DNA from: Amia ocellicauda
Lineage: Eukaryota; Chordata; Actinopteri; Amiiformes; Amiidae
Length of the DNA: 64,000 bases
Direction of reading: 5' to 3'
Assembly: GCF_036373705.1 (NCBI RefSeq)
Contig: NW_027102662.1
Span: 496,001-560,000, forward strand
A model generated the notes under the pieces. That model did no database searches, was not told the origin of the DNA, and was given only the letters and a program-made list of their open reading frames with translations. A program made the translations under genes and the position numbers. Of this stretch, positions 53,867 to 62,416 are shown one piece after another (the first letter of the stretch is position 1; each line of letters begins with the position of its first letter).

Positions 53867-54439
53867 TTAACACGCATGACATCTTTTAAAATCCTCACAA
53901 GAACACCCCATCTGTATACATGGCTGGCTAGGGTCGTAAGTCATTGTGTTATAAGGGGGGGTCCACAGTGTCCTGACAAACTCTGCCACTTTTTTATCAT
54001 TTTGGCCTAAATCCTCACTGTACAAGGCCATAATATCGGGGTATGACCTTCCTTTAGATCTATGATATAAGAAAAACACACAGTGTTGACCACAAGTGAA
54101 GGTCTGAAGACTTTGTACTTGACGACCGCTGTAAATGGTTTCTTGACAGTTGTTGAGCAGAAAGTTATTGATCTTCCGAGGGAAAGGTCTGAAATCCGGG
54201 GGGTTTCCATAGGAATCAAAAAATTCACCACGGTGGGCTTCCCTTAGATAAATAGCCAGCCAATGTTCTCCGGGCATATTTTTAGGGTGTGTGTTGATTA
54301 TGTACATTGCAGGTAAATTCTTGATCTTAAATTTAGGCAGCTGATCGCAGGCGTAGACTCCTTGAAACAGTTTCCGTGAGCTGGCCAGGGCATTCATGAT
54401 GTGGTTGAGCTCTCTGGTGTTCATTTTTATAATAATCAT
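53867..54439 (-). CDS. Adenain-type cysteine protease (copy 4)
   Basis: 190 codons, intact, with His59, Asp75 and Cys116 present. It differs from copy 2 at a few residues (ASSRK for AGSRK, REAHRG for REDHRG). The base change next to its start codon has also removed the stop codon of the overlapping capsid frame. Confidence 0.9.
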   Translation of the reverse strand: MIIIKMNTRELNHIMNALASSRKLFQGVYACDQLPKFKIKNLPAMYIINTHPKNMPGEHWLAIYLREAHRGEFFDSYGNPPDFRPFPRKINNFLLNNCQETIYSGRQVQSLQTFTCGQHCVFFLYHRSKGRSYPDIMALYSEDLGQNDKKVAEFVRTLWTPPYNTMTYDPSQPCIQMGCSCEDFKRCHAC

Positions 54440-55688
54440 ACAGAACGTTTCTCCTCTGATTCACCTCAATAATGTTGTCAAACACAGCATACACGACCAT
54501 ATTTACAGTGCGTGGTAGAGGCTGCTTGAAACGCATCTCCAAACGCATATTGCCCGTCTTCATCAGTGAAAAATGTTGTCCACACTCTTCGTCAGGGGTC
54601 AGGTTGAAACCGTACAGGGTGTAACCGCTGCAGTATTCCCGGCGATCGACCAGCAGAGTTTGATCCTTGAGATGGCGACCCGTAGCCAGTACTAGACTGT
54701 AATATTCACGAAACGCATTGCCGTTTTCAAAGTCAGGTTGAAAAGGTCTGGATGGAACCTGCACACCATCGACGTACAACGCAATAAATTCCGGGTTATA
54801 ATGTTTAAAGTTAAAGGGGTTCTTGTTGTAAACCCCGGTAAATGCATCATTATCCACGAGACCTATAATAACCTGTTTTGGGAGCTGTCCTAGAAACAGA
54901 TTTTCCTGGTTCATCACCCGTGTCCCTGAGGGGATACTGTGGACTTTCATATAGACTCTTTCGATCGGGTACTCGGCGTTTTCCGTCATTAACGCCTGCG
55001 CGTGTCCTAGTTTAACCGCCGGGAAGACGGACACTTTTTTCACAAACAGCGAGGCCGATAATATGGTCAGTTTATATTTTTCCGTATCAGGGGTCATCAG
55101 ACAAAAAGCACTTTTACTACGGATCATTTTAATTTTAATGTCTACCCCGTTGAGCATGAGTTTTTCTTGGAAAAATATGTCTGCATGGATATGCCCCATT
55201 AGCTCAAAGGTCCTCCCTTCTGTTGAAGAGGCCGTTCTTTTTTGCAAACCCTTATTGAGTCCCTCTGGATCCTTGTCGTCCATAGCTTCCGGGATGTCTT
55301 TGAAGAAAAGGCCGGGGCTGAACTGTTTGCTCAGGGTCTCCTCACTATAATTAAGGATACACTCCATCATGGCTCTATAGGGGTAAGTATTGCTGCTTTG
55401 ACTAATGAGCCGATCTCCCAGGGTCACATCCACCTGTGAAAACATGGTGGCCACCGGGTAATTGATGACCCCAGCGTTGGCCGTCTTCTCGATTGCATCG
55501 CCATCCTCATCAGTCACTTTACAGTTCATTAAAATAAATGTGTTATTCAAATCAATATAATCCTCGCCATTGCCAGCTATAAAAAACTCCAGAGGGGCCG
55601 TGTCTGAAATTTCCACGATATGTTGGAGAATGAGAGATTCTTCGTTTTTTGTTAGCCACGGATCTTCGTCGCCCCCTGGTGGACACAT
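54333..55688 (-). pseudogene. Chimeric major capsid open frame (copy 4)
   Basis: A deletion at about 55611 removes the first ~40 capsid codons together with the basic tail of the pVI-like gene. The resulting 451-codon frame starts in out-of-frame pVI-like sequence (MCPPGGDEDPWL...) and enters the capsid protein at ISDTAPLEFF. At the other end the normal stop is lost (TAA to AAA), so the frame runs 29 codons into the protease gene. The central ~395 capsid residues are uninterrupted. Confidence 0.88.
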
Positions 55689-56011
55689 GCTGTTTCTTCT
55701 TTTACCCCCCTCCTCGCCATTACCATGAGACCCGAACCTTCCTGATGCTCATGGCTAGCTGCCCGGTTCATAACATTGGTGAACACGTCACTAACAATAT
55801 TTTTAGCCGCTGATTTCAAGTGGGGTCTGGCTATAGCAAAGCCTCTCTTAAGCAGGGGTACGGCCATTCTAAAGAGACCACGAAAGAGTCCTCCTAGACC
55901 GGCGCCATACATTGTGGGGGCTCCTACAATACCGGGCAAGCCGTTCCCGGCTTGCATCTTGTAATAATCCACATAGGCGCTAGGATCTACATAACCCCTC
56001 GAGGTAGCCAT
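55652..56011 (-). pseudogene. pVI-like minor protein, truncated (copy 4)
   Basis: Amphipathic N-terminal part intact. One C is missing from the C-run near 55705, shifting the frame, and the basic tail is deleted by the event that also truncated the capsid gene. Confidence 0.75.
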
Positions 56012-56012
56012 T

Positions 56013-56741
56013 TTAATAATGTACACACTGTTTCAGGGGTCGAAAATGTAGTTTGACAATAACTTTACCGAAGCGGAAGGGTACGTTGATATTCTGATCC
56101 GATTTTACTTCGATCGTGATGTTGTCAAAGTGGGTCTTTGAGACTGGTACGTAGTGTGGCTTGTCATAAGTAATTGTGACCATGTCATTGCTTTTACCTT
56201 TAATAAGTACATTTCTCAAAAGGGGGACATAACTATCCCCGACCCTCTGGTGGGTTATGATATCCGTATACACATAAAGAGTGTAAAAGCCGCCCCACCA
56301 CTTCTGAGAACCTGCTCTCTGTGTCAGAATAGAACCCTAATATACGCCCCAGTTGGCCGCTGGTTTGAATGCTAATACCTGGTTTTGACACCTTGTACAC
56401 TCTGTTTTTAATAGGGTTGTAATATAGCTTGATGTTGGGGGTGCCTTCTGAGAACTGTTTATGAATCTCATCTAATATTTTATCCACATTGTCATAATAA
56501 CCTCCTTGTATCGTGAATGTCCATTGATTTTAACATCATCAAAAATGGCGAAGGTGGCATCCTTATCTTGTAAAACAGCCCAAGTGTAAGGATACTGTAT
56601 TTCCGCCAACCCCACTTCCCACGACCCCCTTAGATCTATAGATTTTCCAAATTGTACCGTGTAACTGGATATTTCATTTTTAGGGTATATATCGAGAGAG
56701 GCGTTACTGGGTAGAGTCACGTAGAAGCCTCCTGATTCCAT
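56013..56741 (-). pseudogene. Penton-like minor capsid protein, broken (copy 4)
   Basis: A private four-base loss near 56528 adds to the frame change common to all copies (near 56295-56310). Conserved N-terminal blocks are complete from the ATG at 56741. Confidence 0.8.
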
Positions 56742-56787
56742 CTTGAGTATCGAAAGTAATGCCCCCAACACACCCGCAGGCATGTTG

Positions 56788-57897
56788 TTATAAGGATTGA
56801 ATATCGCAAACCTGTTGTTCCGGGACCCAACTATTGAACTTTTCAGGCCATCCAAGCCATTTCACCAACACATATTTTTTCCGGTTCTGGGTTTTTTCAG
56901 CTAATATCTTTTCAACTCTGTATACACTGTCTTTACCCACAATAATTTTTTGTAACTCGGCTTCGTAAAACGTTCCTTCTATATCCTCCCCGTCATAGTC
57001 TTTTAACCGGTACACGGGGGGGTCTCTAGCCAACTGTTCGGTAACTGTAAAATATTCGTCAGAAAATGTTTGTTCATAACCTTTGGCAAAAGTACTCCTT
57101 AGCTTTGAAACGCGAACCACATCACCGATGTTGAACTTATAAGTAGTTTTTCCCTTCTTAATAAATGGTCCGTATAATTCTATATAGACCTTAAAAGAAT
57201 TACTTTGATCAACATCTATAGGCTTCATTTTAATACTGGTGTGATACCCTTGGTTGTAAGCATCGATAAAATCCTGAACTTTATCAAAATACTTGAACGT
57301 GTTGACCGCTGTAAAATATCTCCAGATTTTGGTCTTTATGGTGCGGTTAAACCTCTCCACTATCGATGCCTTAAGCTCATTACCGGTGGTGAAATGATAT
57401 ATTTTGTGTCTCTTCAGTAGATTCTGAAATTCTCTGTTGAGAAACTCTTTTCCTTTATCAGTCTGCAGTTTTTTAGGACATCGACCCTGGGACAATATAT
57501 CCTCAAAGGCCCTTGTCACCGCCCGACCTGTTTTATTATGTAGAATGCGAGCCCAGGCATATTTTGATAACACATCGATACACATCAACATCAATTTGTG
57601 ACCATTATTATGTTTTGATAAATTTGACATATCGACTAGATCCATTTGCCATTGTGAGTCTATGTCAGTTGCATATACGCGGTTTCTTTTAAAGTTAATC
57701 CTGAGAGGTTTATGTAAGGTATAGGCGTCTTGTTCCCGTAACCATTCTGAAACAACCACATCATTAACCTTCACTCCGGCCTCAGCGAATCCTCTTTGAA
57801 AACCCTTCTTACCCGCCAAACCCCCAATCTTGGCTGGGTTGTAGTATAGTTCCTGCATTTGGGGAGCTTGCCGAGTCATTCTGTCAAATAACCACAC
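56788..57897 (-). CDS. Retroviral-type integrase with chromodomain (copy 4)
   Basis: 369 codons, intact, with the same catalytic D86, D147, E181 and C-terminal chromodomain as copy 2; a few substitutions (RGFAEAG, KASIVER). Since this copy also keeps both ends, it is the nearest thing here to an integration-competent unit, though its replication genes are broken. Confidence 0.95.
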   Translation of the reverse strand: MWLFDRMTRQAPQMQELYYNPAKIGGLAGKKGFQRGFAEAGVKVNDVVVSEWLREQDAYTLHKPLRINFKRNRVYATDIDSQWQMDLVDMSNLSKHNNGHKLMLMCIDVLSKYAWARILHNKTGRAVTRAFEDILSQGRCPKKLQTDKGKEFLNREFQNLLKRHKIYHFTTGNELKASIVERFNRTIKTKIWRYFTAVNTFKYFDKVQDFIDAYNQGYHTSIKMKPIDVDQSNSFKVYIELYGPFIKKGKTTYKFNIGDVVRVSKLRSTFAKGYEQTFSDEYFTVTEQLARDPPVYRLKDYDGEDIEGTFYEAELQKIIVGKDSVYRVEKILAEKTQNRKKYVLVKWLGWPEKFNSWVPEQQVCDIQSL

Positions 57898-58051
57898 AGA
57901 CCCACACTATGCGCAAAGTTTTTATACAAGGTTTTTTATTCAACTTCAGGAGAGCAGATACCCCTTTTTACACATTTGAGAAAAGTATAACATACACAAC
58001 AATTTTTTCTACGGTCCAGACAAAAAGAAATCAGATGATTGGTTACTTGAT

Positions 58052-58449
58052 CTATATCAACAAATATACCTGTTTCTTTATCTTGTAGGCACACACCTCA
58101 GTTACATATGTAAATAAAACAACAATATGACCTATTTTAAAAGTAAACAGAGGTGTATTAAACATGCTCAGTAAAAGGTCATACAGATGTTGATGAAATG
58201 GCCTAATATCATTCTTGGCCCCCTTGAGCGCTTCATCCCAGTGTTCGTACCCTCCGGTCTTTGTTACAGCAGCCATTAACTTTTCCAGGTTTGAAAGTTG
58301 ATCCTCATCGATGGTTAAATCTGTAGAGAAAAGGCTCGCGTTGGCTACTTTTCTGTCAAGCACATGGTGTAATAGCGCTCTCAGGTTAGCTGCATGGTTA
58401 GCTGTTGATGACAGAACCAGTTGCAGAAGCAGTCCAGAACATTCCCCAT
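58052..58449 (-). pseudogene. Possible Bcl-2-like small protein, altered N-terminus (copy 4)
   Basis: Same N-terminal sequence replacement as copy 2 (GCATGGTTAGCTGTTG near 58390). Open for 103 codons from an internal Met at 58363, keeping the BH1-like segment. Confidence 0.5.
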
Positions 58450-58466
58450 GTTTAAAGTCCCTTAGT

Positions 58467-59309
58467 TCAGGTCAGAGTCTGAATCAGTGGCGTAGATGTC
58501 GAATTCTTCGTCGCTGCCCCAGCTTTAACTTCTTTACGGAAGAAATAAGCTTTTAGCTTGCCAGCGGTTTTTCTACTCGGCTCATCCAGGTCATTGAGCA
58601 GCTGCCCAAGTTTCTCTATTATAAACGGCTCCTTTTTCAGCTCCAGCAAAATCTCATCTATGATTTTCTGGACTTGTCCCGCAGTGACATGTATGTGGGA
58701 GTAAGACAGCGCCTTGATTAGTGCCGGTTTCAGCCACGGTTTGTTGAGTCTTCTGTAAAACACGTTGAAATAGAACAGGAAATAGTAACGGTCTGGTTCA
58801 AACAAACAACTATGTCTCAACTGACTGGGGTGATTCACTTCACACCCCCGACAGACTTCTTTCAGAGCTCGGTCGATGAGAGCACTCAGAATATACACCA
58901 GGGTGCTTTTAACTACTCTGCTTACTTGGTCACATACCCCGGGCATAAATCCTGCGTATTCATCACACCCCCGGGACAGTCCGATGCTCATTGGGTCGCC
59001 TGGTGGTTTGTGGGGTGTTTCTACATCCATTGGACTGACCCCCTCCTGAGACGCACAGACGGTAGACAGTTCGGCAAAATCGAGGCCCTCCATGAGCTCC
59101 AGAGGCTGGGGATCCCCGAGACTCATTTGGACATCTATCGCACCGCATGTTGTTTCGTCCTGAGGGACCGGGGTCTGAGGTCTTGGAGGGTAACCGCAGT
59201 CAGAGGGTTCCGGAGTATATACAAAATCTGGGGAATAGAACCAGGGGTGATCCCGGGTTTGATGAGGCCTGTAGAGCCTGTCGACGTCCGCAGCTTTCGG
59301 GTAAGACAT
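58467..59309 (-). CDS. Cys/His-motif protein with frameshifted tail (copy 4)
   Basis: 280 codons. One C is missing from the C-run near 58519, so the acidic DSDEEFDIYATDSDSDLN tail is replaced by ATKNSTSTPLIQTLT. The Cys/His domain is unaffected. Confidence 0.7.
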   Translation of the reverse strand: MSYPKAADVDRLYRPHQTRDHPWFYSPDFVYTPEPSDCGYPPRPQTPVPQDETTCGAIDVQMSLGDPQPLELMEGLDFAELSTVCASQEGVSPMDVETPHKPPGDPMSIGLSRGCDEYAGFMPGVCDQVSRVVKSTLVYILSALIDRALKEVCRGCEVNHPSQLRHSCLFEPDRYYFLFYFNVFYRRLNKPWLKPALIKALSYSHIHVTAGQVQKIIDEILLELKKEPFIIEKLGQLLNDLDEPSRKTAGKLKAYFFRKEVKAGAATKNSTSTPLIQTLT

Positions 59310-59417
59310 TCTCTTTAATTTTAAACCATGAATGAATTGTTGCGCCTTTTATCCTATCTCTTCACTACGTCACGACACACCGCCCTCTTAGAAGAGAGTA
59401 GCCCCTGAGCCGTCAGA

Positions 59418-59920
59418 CGGCGTCAAACATAATTTCAGTAACCTGTTTTTCTGGATCCTCCACACCCCCTTCAATAGGGTTTGTAATCAGGGTACTGCTA
59501 AACAAAACCTTACGATCTGTAGTTAGAGATAGACTCTTCACCACTCTACCATAGTTCTGCAAGCTTTCCCATTCACCACCTTTCAAAACCCTGAGTCGGA
59601 GACTCCATTTTGCATTCTCTTGGACCCTCTTGCAAGCCTTCTAGAGTCTTATCCACAAGCCCCAGATCTCTCCAGGCCATCACCTTCAACCAGTCCTCAT
59701 AAGAGTATTCAATTACCGTCTCAAAAGATTCCAACGTACCCTCCTTCTCTCCCAAAGCAAAAAGCTCCACTCCAACATAGCTGGGATCCCTTTTAAAGCG
59801 GTAACCCCGTCGAGCCCCCCAGAACAACACCCAGGAGCGTTCAATCTTTAAATTGGTGAGTACAGGAACCCTTGCCCGGGATTGTTTCTTGCGGGGTTTC
59901 ATGTTGATGTCGCTGGACAT
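59418..59920 (-). pseudogene. 236-residue right-end gene, broken (copy 4)
   Basis: N-terminal 115 codons (59573-59920) are open. The frame is lost near 59575 by a base change in CACCACC versus CACACC, and the 3' part is removed by the deletion shared with copy 2 (junction near 59417). Confidence 0.7.
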
Positions 59921-60038
59921 GTTGAAGAAGCGGGATGTTTCTGATGCTGAGAATTAAAGAGGTATTGCCTAAAAGCAGCGCGGGTTCTTAAATAGAGAGG
60001 AGAGTTTCGGGGCATTGCCTTCAGAGGGGTGGGGGTAT

Positions 60039-60223
60039 TTATGGGTGGCCTTGTTGTTCAGGGTTTTATGGGTGGTCACTTTCTGACGGATATGACGTAG
60101 GAATAATTAAGGAAATAACTCTACCTAAAATCACGCCCCCCAATTACGACGTAGGAATATTAATAAGCTTAGGGTATACATCATAACAAAATAGGCCGCG
60201 CCCAAAAAACCCTACTATCTACT
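60039..60223. repeat. Right terminal inverted repeat, copy 4
   Basis: 185 bp partner of 44156-44340, ends ACTATCTACT. Two TGACGTA-type sites are unchanged; the outermost is TACATCA. Confidence 0.94.
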
Positions 60224-60229
60224 CTTATG
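60224..60229. repeat. Right target-site duplication, CTTATG (copy 4)
   Basis: Direct repeat of 44150-44155, immediately after the element end and continuing into host TAGTTGAAGGCGCAG. Confidence 0.9.
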
Positions 60230-60875
60230 TAGTTGAAGGCGCAGAATAGCTCTGATAGTCTGGTGGTGACGGAAGACCACCAGCCGTTTGAACAAGCCAT
60301 TCAGCATCACCTTGTTGGTATAAGTGCAGGCACTGTCTGAGCGCAGGGCGACCTGCCTTTGAAAGAGTTTCCTAAGTGTCCCGAAATCGGTGCACTCAGA
60401 GCGTCCGTCCGTCGACAGGTTGAAATTGTAAACGCGGGTGTAGCCACTTTTAATTAAAATCTGATGATGATGATGATGATGATGCTGTTCTTGCTGTTGT
60501 TCTTGTTGTTCTTGTTGTCGTCGTGGTCGCTGTCATTATTATTGTTAAAGTAAAGCAGTAGATAGATTTGTTGCTACCGTAAGGTGTAGAAGGCACAATA
60601 GCTCTGTGATTGTCTGATGGTGGCACAAGACGAGCAGCAGCTGTTTGAACAAGCCATTGAGCATCACCTTGTTGGGGTAAGTGTAAGTCTTGTCATAGCT
60701 CAGGGCGTTCTTCCTTTGAAAGAGTTTCCAAAGTGTCCTGATGTGCCTTTGAGCAATGCAAAATAGGTCAGTGAAAATAGAAACCATTATCTCACAGGCT
60801 GGCCCACGGGAAACGCCTGTGCGCGTTTTACCAGCCTGCTTCGATGGAAGCCATTCGAAACGCCAGGACGGGTTG

Positions 60876-60948
60876 GTTTCCGTAGTGTAGTGGCTATCAC
60901 GTTCGCCTCACACGCGAAAGGTCCCCGGTTCGAAACCGGGCGGAAACA
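60876..60948 (+). tRNA. tRNA-Val (CAC)
   Basis: 73 nt, sequence identical to the gene at 25572-25644, all stems paired, anticodon CAC. Confidence 0.95.
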
Positions 60949-61173
60949 ACCCGCGGTGCACGCGTGCCAGTACCGTGTTACCCGTCCTCATCTCCCTGCC
61001 CCAAGGCCGGCCGTCGTTTTCTCTTCCTCGGAGTGGCAAGAAATCCTGACCTTGAGAACAATCGATCGCAGAAGGGTAGCTTTGCGAGGCGCTGGAACTG
61101 ACACTTTTAAAATCGATACATGTTGTTACTGTTACAATACGACCGTAGCAGGATCGGCGACATTGCTGTTACT

Positions 61174-61179
61174 CTTATG
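61174..61179. other. Empty element target site (CTTATG)
   Basis: Third uninterrupted paralogue of the integration site, in the same position between a CAC and an AAC unit. Confidence 0.85.
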
Positions 61180-61489
61180 TAGTTGAAGGCGCAGTATAGC
61201 TCTGATAGTCTGGTGGTGACGGAAGACCACCAGCCGTTTGAACAAGCCATTCAGCATCACCTTGTTGGGCTAAGTGCAGGCACTGTCAGAGCGCAGGGCG
61301 TCCTGCCTTTGAAAGAGTTTCCGAAGTGTCCTGATGTGCCCTTTAGCAATGCCAAACAGGTCTGTGAAAATGGCATCCTTTCGCGGCACTTCAGACGCCA
61401 TCTCACAGTCTAGCCGACCTGAAATTCCTGAGCCCGTTTTACCAGCAGGCTTCAACGATAACCGTTTCAAGCAAGACGCCGCGTTGTCA

Positions 61490-61562
61490 GTTTCCGTAGT
61501 GTAGCGGTTATCACGTTCGCCTAACGCGCGAAAGGTCCCCGGTTCGAAACCGGGCGGAAACA
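61490..61562 (+). tRNA. tRNA-Val (AAC)
   Basis: 73 nt, anticodon arm TTCGC-CTAACGC-GCGAA and T arm CCCGG-TTCGAAA-CCGGG fully paired, anticodon AAC, G at position 37. The best-preserved AAC copy in the window. Confidence 0.94.
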
Positions 61563-61841
61563 GCCTGCTGTGGGCCGGCCCTTTTCGTCCTGCTTGCCCT
61601 CGTGGTTCCCCGGAGGCGGTGGGTGGCTTTTCTTCATTGGAGTGCCCGAAATCGGTGCACTCAGAGCGTCCGTCTGTAGACAGGTTGAAATTGTAAACGC
61701 TGGTGTAGCCACTTTTAATTAAAATCTGATGATGTTGTTGTTGTTGTTCTTGTTGTTGTTCTTGTTGTCATCGTGGTCGCCGTCATTATTATTGTTAAAG
61801 TAAAGCAGTAGTTAGATTTGTTGCTACCGTAAGGTGTAGAA

Positions 61842-62416
61842 GACAACAGTAGGTATGGCGTGTGGTATCAAAACATTCAGAATACTTTTAACCTATATAA
61901 TTTATAAGCTTTGTAAAATAAACCCAAATATCTCTTTTGCGGGGATAAAAGCTGTTCTGAGTAGTTTGTGACTTGTTTAATACCAAACAAAGCATCGCTA
62001 TTAAAAAAAAAAAAAAAATCACTGTAAAAGCGCTAGTTATTTTTGATCTTTATGCTTATTTTCTAGGCTCAGGTTGTTTTTTAGCGCTTATAAAGGCCTG
62101 AAATATTCTTAGTGGTTGTTGACTATAGGTCTTGATGCTTAAAAATGTTTTTTTGAGAGACCAAAAGGTTCTAATAAAAGTTTAGAGTAGAGAGGAGAGA
62201 GATCGTCTCCATCTTGGTTTCTATTTGAAATTTGATGCAGTGTCATTTTATTGGTTGGTTTTGATATGTTAATTGGTAACAGGGCGGCACAAAGGCCAGA
62301 CCAGAACAATGCCTTACAAGAAGATCCGGCATGTGGACATCAGTATAAGTATGAAGGTCTGGTCTTCAGCTCGACAGACTCATACTGACCTTTCGATTTA
62401 AGACTAAAGATCAACA
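61842..62416 (+). promoter_or_regulatory. Left-end noncoding and promoter region, copy 5
   Basis: 575 bp, no gene. TATAAGTA at 62344-62351 and the AAGCGCTA inverted repeat are present as in the other copies. Confidence 0.58.

Larger units (their letters stand above)
44156..60223 (+). mobile_element. Full-length Polinton/adintovirus-like element, copy 4 (16,068 bp)
   Basis: The only copy with both inverted repeats and flanking duplications. It contains every gene of the unit, but polymerase, ATPase, 247-residue, major capsid, pVI-like, penton-like and 236-residue genes are broken, the Cys/His gene has a frameshifted tail and the Bcl-2-like gene an altered N-terminus. Spliced gene, small basic, protease and integrase genes are open. 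Length, gene set and 6-bp duplication fit Polintons (typically 15-20 kb). Confidence 0.95.
60224..61841. other. Host tRNA-Val units between copies 4 and 5
   Basis: Near-identical in order and sequence to 24920-26537: AAC unit with deleted tRNA, microsatellite (about 60460-60520), CAC unit, empty CTTATG (61174), AAC unit, microsatellite (about 61721-61768), breakpoint to copy 5. The two segments lie 35,304 bp apart at both ends. Confidence 0.87.
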
